The notes under the pieces: model-generated
What the model saw: only the letters and a program-made list of their open reading frames with translations
What the model was told of the DNA's origin: nothing
The model's database searches: none
Source: Atrina japonica
Taxonomy: Eukaryota; Mollusca; Bivalvia; Pterioida; Pinnidae
Reading direction: 5' to 3'
Assembly: GCA_030159075.1 (NCBI GenBank)
Contig: BROG01000940.1
Span: forward strand, 62,001-126,000
DNA length: 64,000 bases
In this document: positions 45,437-56,765 of the stretch, piece after piece
Position numbering within the stretch: position 1 is the stretch's first letter
Layout of the letters: the number at the start of each line of letters is the position of its first letter
Program-made: the position numbers and the translations under genes

Positions 45437-45682
45437 TACAGTATAACTTGTATATAAAGACCCTCTTAGGGACATAGGGGGGGAGCCATTATAAGGGGGG
45501 TGATTTGTACACAAATAGTATAATTGGGGACAGTCTTTCTGACCAGTGGTCTTTATACACAGGTGGTCAGTTAAAGCAGGTTGTTTTTGTCTCAACTTAT
45601 TCACCTCTGTAGACACATTTGGACTGGTCTAAGTCATTGATATACAGAAGAGTTTATTGTTTTTTAGGGGTTGATAAGTTAA
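45437..45682. mobile_element. MITE fragment followed by a ~90-bp palindromic element
   Basis: 45437-45580 begins TACAGTATAACTTGTATATA and includes GGTCTTTATACACAGGTGGT, like the TACAGTCAAACTTG family. 45593-45682 is a palindromic element (ACTTATTCACCTCTGTAGAC ... AGGGGTTGATAAGTTAA). Confidence 0.65.
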
Positions 45683-45885
45683 TAGGGAGTTGAAAAGTTT
45701 TCATAATTTATTTGCTGACAGTAATTCCAATGCGCTATATTGTGTAAATATGCCAGGACATTATGGCAGCAATTGAGGTACTCCTTGGCTAGTTTTCCTC
45801 TCAGCTGTAATCTAAATGTAGATAACTTTTCTGCAAGTAAACTGGCAAATTTTATCTCCAATATCATCTGAGGTTACAGTGGTGT

Positions 45886-45975
45886 TTAACCCATTTCCCC
45901 CTAAAGACACATTTGAGCTGTTCCAAATCATTGAATAACAGAAGAATCTAATATTTTTTCAGGGGTAAGTGTGTT
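45886..45975 (+). mobile_element. ~90-bp palindromic element
   Basis: TTAACCCATTTCCCCCTAAA ... TTTCAGGGGTAAGTGTGTTA, a diverged copy. Confidence 0.75.
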
Positions 45976-46176
45976 AGAGCCACACTAACTAGACTTCATG
46001 GTTTTTAAATGGTGATCTTTTGGTCACAGAGGCCATCCCCTTCTCCGTGAAGGATTAATAACATGAAAACAAAAATTGACTCACTCCAGATTTTAACCTG
46101 TAACCACCTACATGTTCAACTAATGCTAACCCCTGTAACACCACTAACAGTGAAGTATTAGTTGAAGATGATGTAA

Positions 46177-46352
46177 TACAGTCAAACTTGCATCAAAGGC
46201 CACCTCTGTATAAAGGACACCTGTGTATAAAGGCCATTCATACATAACCTTCGTTAGCTTTTTTATAATGAATGAACCTTTTTATAAAGGCCACCAGTCT
46301 ATTATGGCCACTTTTGCCTGTTTCGTAAAATGGCCTTGATATGTCTAAACTT
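46177..46352. mobile_element. TACAGTCAAACTTG MITE without array expansion
   Basis: Starts TACAGTCAAACTTGCATC, has only three CACCTCTGTATAAAGG-like units, and ends near GTCTAAACTTGCCCA. It represents the unexpanded form of 28917-29256. Confidence 0.75.
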
Positions 46353-47028
46353 GCCCATTGTGAGTCTTTCAGCCGTCACATTACTTAACAAGCATGCACA
46401 TTTCTTGATTCTGTGTTGTATTACAGATTGAGGTTCACTTATGACTAACCATTCAACTAACTCTTGTTTCTTTTCTTTATTTTCCCACAGTGCTAAGTAT
46501 AAGAAACTTTCATAGTTAAGTTTATCTACTTAGTAATCAAGACTCGCTAATTTTCTTTTTTTGGGTGGAGTATGACTAATTTGTGTGTGTGTGATACATC
46601 AAATGATATCTAAATGTGAAGTGGAGGGCAGATGTACTTTCTGAAGTGCAGAGACAGATTGTTCTCACACCAATTGGGAATTAAATTTGATTGCTTTGGA
46701 AATGTGAATATTTGAAGGACTCTTTTTGACCACACTGCACTTATATAAACTTTATGCCTTCACTTGACATAAAAAATTGATCAAACCAGAAAATGACACA
46801 GCCAGAAAATCAAAACCGGTGCATTATAATGTATGGCTTAGGTTATACATATAGGTATCATACTGTCTGGTATTTAGATGCATCCCGTAATTAGAGGCAT
46901 TTGATAATTATTGTAAACAAAAGCACATGTGAATGTTTAAACAAACTGCTAGCTGCCAGAGATAAAATGCAAGTTGGACCAATGAGCCTAAGATTAGATC
47001 TGTTCATCTTTGAATTTTTAATTTGATT
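46353..47028. other. Intergenic, nothing recognised
   Basis: AT-rich unique sequence. Confidence 0.5.
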
Positions 47029-47124
47029 AGCGCCACACTCAACAATTTTTTAGTTATATGGTGACCATTGTTCTTCCTCAAGTGAACTGGCAAACTTTCT
47101 CACAAAAATCAGTGGTACTCAAAC
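47029..47124 (-). mobile_element. Truncated MetaSINE
   Basis: AGCGCCACACTCAACAATTT then TTAGTTATATGGTGACCA and GAACTGGCAAACTTTCTCAC; the reverse 3' half of the element. Confidence 0.75.
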
Positions 47125-47394
47125 CTGTAAATTCTGTTGGTACATGCATGTAAATACATGTACATCACTTATATAGCCTGTCCCTATAATGAGGGACTAT
47201 GTCCAACCACAGGAGGCCGTGCAACTGAGGATGGCTGTATATGTTATGTAGTCCATGCATGTACAGACAGAATTTCAGGCTTAATTTCAAAAGTAAGGAA
47301 AGTTCTGTGTGACGGTATTGCTATTGAGGAATTCACTAATATAACATGTAGAATCATATAACTGTACACTGTGTATTGTCAACATCGGTATAGG

Positions 47395-47907
47395 TACAGT
47401 GGAACCTCAACTAAAGACCACCTCGCTCAGGACAACACCTCGCTTAGGAGACCACCTCACAATTAAGACCATGAATTTCCAGTCTCTTCCTTAATATCTA
47501 ATGAGTATAAAACCTCACTTAAGAGACCACCTCACTAATCAGACCACTTTGAGTCAGTCAGGTGGTCTTAATTACAAAGTTCCACTGTAACACTTCACTA
47601 ACCAGCACTTTGAGTCAGTCTGTTAGGTGGCCTTAATAGCGAGGCTTCACTATAACACCTCACGAATCAGGCCACTTTGAGTCAGTCTGTTAGGTGGCCG
47701 TAATAGCAAGGTAAACTAACACCTCACTAATCAGGCCACTTTGAGTCAGTCTGTTAGGTGGCCGTAATAGAAGGTAAAACTAACACCTCACTAATCAGGC
47801 CACTTTGAGTCAGTCTGTTAGGTGGCTGTAATAGCAAGGTAAAACTAACACCTCACCAATCAGACAGTCAATCTGTTAAGTGGCCTTAATAATGATGTTC
47901 CACTGTA
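47395..47907. mobile_element. TACAGTGGAACC MITE with its right half tandemly amplified
   Basis: Left terminus TACAGTGGAACCTCAACTA at 47395. A right terminus GTTCCACTGTA occurs at about 47580-47590, completing a ~196-bp element, and again at 47897-47907 after about five tandem ~64-bp copies of the right part (CCTCACTAATCAGGCCACTT, TGAGTCAGTCTGTTAGGTGG, CCGTAATAGCAAGGTA). Confidence 0.85.
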
Positions 47908-47925
47908 GTTACACAGTCATAAATG

Positions 47926-47988
47926 GCAAAAATGACCAATGGCAAAAAATGACCGATGGCAAAAATGACCAATGGAGAAAATGCCTAA
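47926..47988. repeat. ~15-bp tandem repeat, 4 copies
   Basis: AATGACCAATGGCAAA and variants. Confidence 0.85.
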
Positions 47989-48386
47989 GTAAACAGTACA
48001 TATGTACATTCTAAGAGATAATACGTAAACTTAACCATCATGCAAACTTTATTGTCAAGGCAGATGTTTTACTACTGCCCTGATATATCCACATAAATTT
48101 ACCCTGGGCTTTAAATAGAAAAATTGCAAAATTAATTCCCAATGAATTGAACAAGTCTATTTGTGGCACACAGGGAAATTCAGATTGAATTGAAATATCT
48201 CTGTCATTTAATAGCACCTACATGTAGTGTACAAAATTCTAAATTACCAATTTACATTTTTATAGTAAATGACATTGAACTAGCAACATTTCAGTTACCC
48301 AATCAAAATGCATGTCAATTGAAGCAGTATGCTGGTAGTTCTTATTGGCGTTGAATAACAACTTTAATTTTTTTTTTGTGGTGCAG

Positions 48387-48573
48387 GTGAAGTAGAATGC
48401 AGATTTTAACATATGAAATTACCGATTTAAAAATGGAGGACAAAATAGAAATAACAGACAAAGAAAAGGACGAGACAGTCCCTGGGGAAACAGTGGAGAT
48501 ATTCTCCGAATCGGCAGAAATGGAGAAGACAGTCTTCGAGACAAAAGAGACACAAAAGGCATGTCCCGTACAG
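48387..48573 (+). CDS. Possible 5' coding exon of an unidentified gene
   Basis: A 187-nt segment between a good acceptor (T-rich run then GTGGTGCAG) and donor GTATAT after CCCGTACAG. ATGs at 48397 and 48433 are in one frame; the latter gives MEDKIEITDKEKDETVPGET and on to CPVQ at the exon end in phase 0 (47 residues; 59 from the first ATG). The peptide is highly acidic and Thr/Glu-rich, and the local base composition is less AT-rich than its flanks, unlike the surrounding chance frames. I do not recognise the protein and found no convincing partner exon up to 64000; later exons may lie outside the window. It could be a chance open frame. Confidence 0.42.
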
Positions 48574-49039
48574 GTATATAATGCTTTTCAATTTACTTCA
48601 TATATATGATTGACATAGATATTTTCTATCTTTTATGTAACAAATGCAATTTGCATTTCACATAAAATTTCTGATCGTCAGTCAAAAGGTGGGGTGATGT
48701 AATACATACATATTCCATTCACATTTATTTGATTGAAGAAGTTTATGGTCCCAATCGACTTTTAAACTTCCTGACACACTAGAATTTTCATGATTGCTAT
48801 GACGATACAAAAAATAGAATATATTTAGTTTTATGAATTTTAAGTTTTTATTTTTCTATAGGAACAGAAATTGATATAGAAATTTCTTTAATGTATTTAA
48901 ATCTGTGTTTAAACAACCTTGTTTTATAGCATATATTATGAATGTTGGTGATAAGACTTACATTTTGTGAATTTTTTAAAAGACGGCATTTCTCTCAAAT
49001 AATGAAAGACCTGTTAAACTAGTAGTCATAAGATGGTGA
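48574..49039. other. Putative intron or intergenic sequence
   Basis: AT-rich unique sequence after the candidate exon. Confidence 0.45.
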
Positions 49040-50222
49040 GGTGCCACCATGGAATAAATCTCCAGTTGAAATCTCCACTGAACAATAGTGTGCTATCACT
49101 TTGGGAGAAATCTCCAATGAACAATAGTGTGCTATCACCATGGAATAAATCTCCAGTTGAAAAATAGTGTGATACCATGATAGAGGAATTTCCATTGAAC
49201 AGTAGTGGGGCTACCATTGTATAATAACAAGGTGCCACCATGGACGAATTTCCACTAAACCATAATGGGGTGCCATCATTGAGAAAACTCCACTGAACAA
49301 TAGTGTGCTATCACTTTGGGAGAAATCTCCAATGAACAATAGTGTGCTATCATCTTGGAGAAATCTCCATTGAACAATAGTGTGCTATCATCTTGGAGAA
49401 ATCTCCAATGAACAATAGTGTGCTATCACCTTGGAGAAATCTCCATTGAACAATAGTGTGCTATCATCTTGGAGAAATCTCCAATGAACAATAGTGCGCT
49501 ATCACCTTGGAGAAATCTCCAATGAACAATAGTGTGCTATCACCTTGGAGAAATCTCCAATGAACAATAGTGCTCTATCACCTTGGAGAAATCTCCAATG
49601 AACAATAGTGCGCTATCACCTTGGAGAAATCTCCAATGAACAATAGTGCACTATCACCTTGGAGAAATCTCCAATGAACAATAGTGTGCTATCACTTTTG
49701 GAGAAATCTCCAATGAACAATAGTGCGCTATCACCTTGGAGAAATCTCCAATGAACAATAGTGCGCTATCACCTTGGAGAAATCTCCAATGAACAATAGT
49801 GCGCTATCACCTTGGAGAAATCTCCAATGAACAATAGTGTGCTATCACTTTTGGAGAAATCTCCAATGAACAATAGTGCGCTATCACCTTGGAGAAATCT
49901 CCAATGAACAATAGTGCTCTATCACCTTGGAGAAATCTCCAATGAACAATAGTGCGCTATCACCTTGGAGAAATCTCCAATGAACAATAGTGCGCTATCA
50001 CCTTGGAGAAATCTCCAATGAACAATAGTGTGCTATCACTTTTGGAGAAATCTCCAATGACCAATAGTGTGCTATCACTTTGGGAGAAATCTCCATTGAA
50101 CAATAGTGTGCTATCACTTTTGGAGAAATCTCCATTGAACAATAGTGTGCTATCACTTTTGGAGAAATCTCCAATGAACAATAGTGTGCTATCACCTTGG
50201 AGAAATCTCTACTGAACAATAG
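49040..50222. repeat. 38-bp minisatellite with a palindrome in most units
   Basis: About 31 copies of TTGGAGAAATCTCCAATGAA and CAATAGTGCGCTATCACC; the first 250 bp are irregular and 49285-50222 is regular. TTGGAGAAATCTCCAA is an inverted repeat with 7-bp arms. The motif CTTTTGGAG marks occasional units. Confidence 0.97.
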
Positions 50223-50939
50223 TGTTGGGCGATCATGAACAAATCTGCACTAATATAGTGTGGGACATGGTACCATTAAGGAGTTACAAAGACAACAAAA
50301 ATTGTATGGTATATGTGCCACCATGAAGAAATTTGCAACAATCACATTTTCCAAATTTCCATCAAATCTTGGATTCATATGCCTTAGTGTGTTTGGTACA
50401 TAGCAGTGTCGTAGGCTTTTGGATCATGCATTCTCTGTAATCCAGATAGGAATTTAGAATTTCATTTATTTTTATTTATCACTTGAATTATGAAATAATT
50501 TTGTAACCTCTGTCTATAAACCCAAAGCCAATTGGTCTGTAATTACATTCAACAGAGGATAGATGGTAGGGGTCATTATAATGCAAGCTGTATCAATATT
50601 TTACTGTTTAACAAATCATGATGGTATTTCAGAGTGAGAGACACATTTTTAATACATACCATCTTAGTTTTAAAATGCAATTTCCTTTCCAAACAAAGTT
50701 TAAAGGTCATTTGAAAAAAGCTGAACACGAAACGCGGAAACAAATGTGTGACAGGTTTAGGTATTGACATTTCCTGTACATGTATATTACTCCACATAAA
50801 GTGTTATAAATTGTTTGAAGTGTTTGTGTGTGCATACCCACTCTCAATATTAATTCCTTTGCTTGTATATACAAGTATCAAGGTCATTAACTATTTCTGG
50901 CTACAGAAGAAAACTCTCTGCCTGTTACTTTTGTTTCTA
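50223..50939. other. Intergenic or intronic, nothing recognised
   Basis: Unique AT-rich sequence between two arrays. Confidence 0.5.
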
Positions 50940-51265
50940 ACTCATGGGCAAGAAATTTCTCTCACCTTGCTACTGTAGCCCAGTGGGCAAGAAAATACTC
51001 TCACCATGTAACTATAGTCCAATGGGCAAGAAAATACTCTCATCCTGTTACTCTAGCCCAGTTGGCAAGAAACACTCATTCTGTTACTGTAGCCCAATTG
51101 GCAAAAAATACTCTAACCCTATTATTCTAGCCCAGTGGGCAAGAAACACTCATTCTGTTACTGTAGCCCAGTTGGCAAAAAATACTCTCACTCTGTTACT
51201 GTAGCCCAATGGGCAAGAAACACTCCTTCTGTTACTGTAGCCCAGTCAGCAAAAAATACTCTCAC
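50940..51265. repeat. ~36-bp minisatellite
   Basis: About nine copies of CCCAGTGGGCAAGAAACACT and CATTCTGTTACTGTAG with AAATACTCTCAC variants. Confidence 0.94.
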
Positions 51266-51997
51266 TATGCAAATTGTATCAGGTTTTTATGTTTCACTCT
51301 CAAGATCATATCTTTCTTACTCCAAGTCAAAAACTATTTAGTGCTAGATAAGAAATTCTTGCCCAACTATAGCCCAGTGAGCCAGTTTTTAGCCATTTTC
51401 AACTCGGCCTGCTTAACCAATTAGATTTCAGGAGTAGCTGATTGTGTACATTTTTTCAGATTTAAATAGACTTTCACGTGTCAGAACCTGAGGTCTTTTA
51501 ATGTTGGGAGTGAGAATTCATGTATAACTGACAATTCCATATGTTTGCAAGAGATAATTTATAAAATGGGACTTTCTACAGTAAACAATTAAGCACCTGT
51601 CTTTATATAACGTGTACAACCTATTATATCTCCGTGTTGAAAACTTCAAAACCATTTTATAGGACCATAAACTTCATATCTAGTTGCCTGGTATAAATAA
51701 TTCATAACCGTCAACTCTGGAATATTTTACGGCTTATAATTAGAAATACGCTTTGAATTTACACTGAATATTTAGTGCCTGTTAAATTTTGTAACTTTTC
51801 ATCAACAATCAATTAGAATTTTCAGAATTTATGGCAAAGTTCATAACAATCCTTCGGAACTTTTTTATTTCTTTTTTTTTCATTTTGATGTAAAAGATGT
51901 CAATTAAAACAGCATTATTTTTTTCACAATGGAAAACTTCAGCATAACAAAAATTTGACACTAGATCTGTCAGTGGGAGTTGGTATAGATTTGTTCA
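51266..51997. other. Unique AT-rich sequence
   Basis: Nothing recognised. Confidence 0.5.
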
Positions 51998-52219
51998 AAA
52001 ATTGAAAACATTTCTGAGATACAAGGAATTGAAAACATTTCTGAGATACAAAGAATTGAAAACATTTCTGAGATACAAGAAATTGGAAACATTTCTGAGA
52101 TACAAGAAATTGAAAAAATTCTGAGATACAAGAAATTGAAAACATTTCTGAGATACAAGAAATTGAAAACATTTCTGAGATACAAGAATTTGAAAACATT
52201 TCTGAGATACAAGGAATTT
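51998..52219. repeat. 27-bp minisatellite, ~8 copies
   Basis: AATTGAAAACATTTCTGAGA and TACAAGA; 27 is a multiple of 3, giving short repetitive open frames on the minus strand. Confidence 0.96.
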
Positions 52220-52268
52220 ATTTGTCAGTCCTCTTGATTGGGTTCACAGCTGTAGTTACTGAGTACAA

Positions 52269-52478
52269 GAGGACCTCAGTGGCGGAGCACTTTAAACAAT
52301 GAAGTCTCGCAGCTCTGGTCAGGGTGGGTTCGGCTCCAGTTGGAACCCAAATTTGACTTTGTGAGAAAGTTTACCAGTTTACTTGCAGAAGACTGGTGGT
52401 CTCTTCTAAGGTACAATGTAACTGGAATCTCTCCTATGCCATTAAAATCTGGCCCTACCATATAACTGAAAAATGTTA
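52269..52478 (+). mobile_element. Full MetaSINE
   Basis: Head GAGGACCTCAGTGGCGGAGC with ATGAAGTCTCGCAGCTCTGG and GGTTCGGCTCC, and core GGCCCTACCATATAACTG then AAAAATGTTACG. It lies directly between the 27-bp and 39-bp arrays. Confidence 0.82.
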
Positions 52479-52483
52479 CGTAT

Positions 52484-53085
52484 TAATACCTCCCCCCCAC
52501 TCCAAACTAATATAAACTCTCTCTTATGTGTATTATCCCCCAAAACTAATACAAAAATCTCTCTTATCTGTATTACCCCCAAAACTAATACAAACTCTCT
52601 CTTATGTGTATTACCTCCCAAAACTAATACAAAAATCTCTCTTATCTGTATTACCCCCAAAACTAATACAAACTCTCTCTTATGTGTATTACCCCCCAAA
52701 ACTAATACAAAAATCTCTCTTATCTGTATTATCCCCAAAACTAATACAAACTCTCTCTTATGTGTATTACCCCCCAAAACTAATACAAACTCTCTCTTGT
52801 GTGTATTATCCCCCAAAACTAATATAAACTGTCTCTTATGTGTATTATCCCCCAAAACTAATACAAAAATCTCTCTTATCTGTATTACACCCAAAACTAA
52901 TACAAACTCTCTCTTATATGTATAACCCCCCAAAACTAATACAAACTCTCTCTTGTGTGTATTATCCCCCAAAACTAACACAAAACTCCTTCTTATGTAT
53001 ATTATCCCCAAAAATTGATACAAACTTTCTTACATGTTTTACCCCCAAAATAATACAAAACTCTCTGTTATACAAAAACAGGAAT
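52484..53085. repeat. 39-bp minisatellite with ~77-bp dimers, at a SINE 3' end
   Basis: About 15 copies of CCCCAAAACTAATACAAACT and CTCTCTTATGTGTATTA. Units with AAAAATCTCTCTTATCTG alternate with ACTCTCTCTTATGTG units in the left half. The array starts within ten bases of the MetaSINE end. Confidence 0.96.
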
Positions 53086-53321
53086 ACAAAGGTGTAAAAT
53101 TTCACCTTGACCTAATTTTCATGTCCAAGGAAAATGGTCTAACCTATTGTATTGCTGACCACAATTATATGTGGGTCTCTAAATTCAATTAATGCTGTAA
53201 CATAAATATAACATTTCTGTATCAAAGATGTTACCTCTGTTTTGATAAAATTTAACCACTCTTTGTTTTCAACATGTATTAATTCATTTTAATCATGAAC
53301 ATGTATATTAATACATACCTC

Positions 53322-53411
53322 TTAACCCTTTGCCCCTAAAGACACATTTGGACTGGTCTAAGTCATTGATTTACAGAAGAGTCCATCGTTTTTTAAGGAG
53401 TTGATTAGTAA
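53322..53411 (+). mobile_element. ~90-bp palindromic element
   Basis: TTAACCCTTTGCCCCTAAAG ... TAAGGAGTTGATTAGTAA with the conserved centre GACTGGTCTAAGTCATTG. Confidence 0.85.
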
Positions 53412-53461
53412 ATAAGTCTAGGGTGAATATCATAAGATATTTGACCTTGACCAGATTCTGA

Positions 53462-53592
53462 AAACCACTTGTTTAAATAATCCTTTAAATAAAACCTCTT
53501 TTGAGAGACCACCTGTCTTGTGAGACCACCTGTCTTGAGAGACCACATTTCAGTGGCAGATGGGGCAGTTTCTCTTGACATGTTCCACTGTA
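53462..53592. mobile_element. TACAGTGGAACC MITE, right part
   Basis: CCACTTGTTTAAATAATCC, three GAGACCACCTGTCTTG-like units, CATTTCAGTGGCAGATGGGG and terminus TGTTCCACTGTA. The short run of GAGACCACCTGTCTTG units here resembles the 33-bp array at 20937-22935. Confidence 0.8.
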
Positions 53593-54712
53593 CAGATAGC
53601 ATTTGTAAGGACTTCTCCTGAAGTAGACTTTTATTTCTGGAATTAGATATTATCAGTTAAATTCATAATTTTATTGCATTTCAGTATTTGTATCTACATG
53701 AGAAACTTTTGATTTAGAATTATCTCCCTTGCATTTTTGCCCTCTAGACCTTGAAGTCTAGTTTGAACATTATTGTCATGAGATACCAGTAGTTATCATA
53801 CATACCTAGAATTATCTCCCTTGTTTTTTGTCACTTATAACTCTAGCCTGTGTTTCATGTAATCCTGAAATTTACGACTTTCCAAGTAACTGTCATTTTC
53901 TGACAAGCGCTTCTCAAAACCTGCATATCAAGATGAGTACAACATGGCATAATACGAATATCTAATTAGCCTACGACAAAATTATGTGTCCATATTGATG
54001 GTATATCTGATGATAAATAATACATCTACGTTAGTTTCATTTTTCTTTGATGCATGCAGTAAATCACCTACATACTGTCTGTTTATGACACTGATTGTCT
54101 ATCTAATGAGACAATACAACGTTTATGGATATCAAAAATTCCATGGAAAGATTTATAATTTAATTACTTTTTATTTAAATTATTCTTATTGGTCTCCAAT
54201 TCTCATTTCAACTAATTTTTTTTTTTATCTTTAGTTACAGCCAATCAAAAGCTTTTATCTCAACTCCTCATCCCCTGTGGTCATATTTAGACTCACCCAG
54301 ATTAATGAATAAATGGTCCTCTGTCATAGTTAAGGAATGAACAAGATCATCATGATTAATAAATTCTGAAACCTATATCCCTGAATCCTAAAAGTGGACT
54401 TAACCATTCTTTTAAAATGGGCAGGTCCATATGTGACTTTAGGGGTTGATGAGTTATACTGAGCATTATTGATACAACACAACCATACATATCTAGTTAA
54501 GGAAATATTTCTACATGGAATACATTTCTGTAAAGGAAATACATTTATACATGTATTTCTTTGCAGAACAGACATATATTCCAAAGCAAGACTTAGAGTA
54601 ACTTTTTATGTGGGAAATATTTGTCACGGAAAGTTTTATGTGGGAAATATTTGTCACAACTGTTTGTTGCATTTTGTTGTTTAATATTACTCCCGACTTA
54701 GATCATTCTGAC
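53593..54712. other. Intergenic or intronic
   Basis: Holds two GAATTATCTCCCTTG motifs (about 53720 and 53812), a duplicated AGTTTTATGTGGGAAATATT block (54600-54658) and a partial palindromic element ending CTTTAGGGGTTGATGAGTTA at about 54456. No exon recognised. Confidence 0.5.
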
Positions 54713-54803
54713 TTCACTCATTTACCCCTAAGGACACATTTGGACTCACCTAAATTATTGATTTACAGAAGAGTCCATTATTTTTCAGGGATCGATGAGT
54801 TAA
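54713..54803 (+). mobile_element. ~90-bp palindromic element
   Basis: TTCACTCATTTACCCCTAAG ... TTTCAGGGATCGATGAGTTA. Confidence 0.8.
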
Positions 54804-55047
54804 CTGCGCTCCTGTAACTTTTGACAGTAAAATGATACTGTCAACGTTGTCATATAATAGTGACTGATTGTCAATTCAAATAATTGATGTCGGTTTGCGG
54901 GAATCTGTATTATTTTGTTGTCAAATGTCACAAGACTACTGTAAAATGAAAAGGGTCGGTTTTTAGTTATGACAGAGATTATAGGAAAAGTACCACAAAT
55001 TTTGACTTGAATTATGGGTGTGTGTTAACTCAAAATGTCTATTGTGT

Positions 55048-55140
55048 TTAACCCATTCACCCCTAAAGACACATTTGGACTGGTCTAAGTCATTGAATTA
55101 TATAGAAGAGTCCACTGTTTTTCAGGGGTTGGTGAGTTAA
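55048..55140 (+). mobile_element. ~90-bp palindromic element (best-preserved copy)
   Basis: TTAACCCATTCACCCCTAAA at the left and TTTTCAGGGGTTGGTGAGTT then AA at the right: nearly exact inverted termini of about 20 bp flanking a ~50-bp centre. Confidence 0.88.
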
Positions 55141-55555
55141 GGACCTTTAATTTGGTCTCATCCATAAGATTCATGACTTTCACTTCCTCATGTTTCTATG
55201 GCGATTGTTTGTTGAAGGAACATGTTTCTATTTCTCCATCATAAACACAGCAGATAAAATTGTGACCGGAAAACCCTCAGGTATGAAACAGATGGGAATC
55301 AAACCTGGGAACCATGGAAACAAAACAAGCCATGATCACTGTCTGAAAAAATAATAATTTGTAGCTATTTTGTGTGTCAACTTGAGCACAATCTAAGCAA
55401 AAATGTTTCTATTTCTATATGCACACATAAACACAGCAGATAAATTGTGACCGGACTTATAAATTACTAATGTATGACATGAAGTGGTCCATGCACAAAC
55501 ACTCGTGTGTATATTTATAGCTGATCAAGGTGTCCAATTTACATAAGATATGATA
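55141..55555. other. Unique sequence before the 39-bp array
   Basis: Contains a duplicated ATAAACACAGCAGATAAAAT then TGTGACCGG block at about 55240-55275 and 55430-55455. Confidence 0.5.
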
Positions 55556-56765
55556 CAACAGAATGTAATCAGTCAAGTACTTCAGGTAAAAATCTAACCA
55601 CATGTAATCAGCCAAGTATTTCAGGTAAAAATCTAACCACATGTAATCAGACAAGTATTTCAGGTAAAAATCTAACCACATGTAATCAGCCAAGTATTTC
55701 AGGTAAAAATCTAACCAAACGTTACCAGTCAAGTATTTCAGGTAAAAATCTAACCAAATGTAATCAGCCAAGTATTTCAGGTAAAAATCAAACCAAATGT
55801 AATCAGCCAAGTATTTCAGGTAAAAATCTAACCAAATGTAATCAGCCAAGTATTTCAGGTAAAAATCTAACCAAATGTAATCAGCCATGTATTTTAGGTA
55901 AAAAGCAAACTAAACATTGTCATCCAAGTATTTTAGGTAAAAATCTAACCAAACATAATCAGCCAAGTATTTCAGGTAAAAATCTAACCAAACATTATCA
56001 GTCAAGTATTTCAGGTAAAAATCTAACCAAATGTAATCATAATCAGCCATGTATTTTAGGTAAAAAGCAAACTAAACATTGTCATCCAAGTATTTTAGGT
56101 AAAATTCTAACCAAACGTAATCAGCCAAGTATTTCAGGTAAAAATCTAACCACATGTAATCAGCCAAGTATTTCAGGTAAAAATTAAACCAAATGTAATC
56201 AGCCAAGTATTTCAGGTAAAAATCAAACCAAATGTAATCAGCCAAGTATTTCAGGTAAAAATCTAACCACATGTAATCAGCCAAGTATTTCAGGTCAGGT
56301 AAAAATTAAACCAAATGTAATCAGATAAGTATTTCAGGTAAAAATCAAACCAAATGTAATCAGCCAAGTATTTCAGGTAAAAATTAAACCAAATGTAATC
56401 AGACAAGTATTTCAGGTAAAAATCAAACCAAATGTAATCAGCCAAGTATTTCAGGTAAAAATCTAACCACATGTAATCAGCCAAGTATTTCAGGTAAAAA
56501 TTAAACCAAATGTAATCAGACGAGTATTTCAGGTAAAAATCAAACCAAATGTAATCAGCCAAGTATTTCAGGTAAAAATCTAACCACATGTAATCAGCCA
56601 TGTATCTTAGGCAAAAATCTAACTAAACATTGTCATCCAAGTATTTTAGGTAAAAATCTAACCAAATGTAGTCAGTCAAGTATTTCAGGTAAAAATCTAA
56701 CCAAACATAATCAGCCAAGTATTTCAGGTAAAAATCTAACCAAACATAATCAGTTAAGTATTTCA
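55556..56765. repeat. 39-bp minisatellite with 117-bp trimers
   Basis: About 31 copies of AGCCAAGTATTTCAGGTAAA and AATCTAACCAAATGTAATC. From about 56200 to 56600 three variants (AATCTAACCACATG, AATTAAACCAAATG, AATCAAACCAAATG) recur in order, a 117-bp higher-order unit. The minus strand reads a repeated 13-residue peptide (ADYIWFDFYLKYL) over frames of 70-143 codons; with no start context, splice support or unique flank it is not called a gene. Confidence 0.97.

Noticed and set aside
49285..50222. CRISPR-like regular repeats
   Set aside because: Units are contiguous with no unique spacers, and the DNA is eukaryotic.
55457..56601. Minus-strand frames encoding a repeated 13-residue peptide, possible repeat protein
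   Set aside because: Open only because the unit is 39 bp; interrupted by stops at variant units, with no unique coding flank or splice context.
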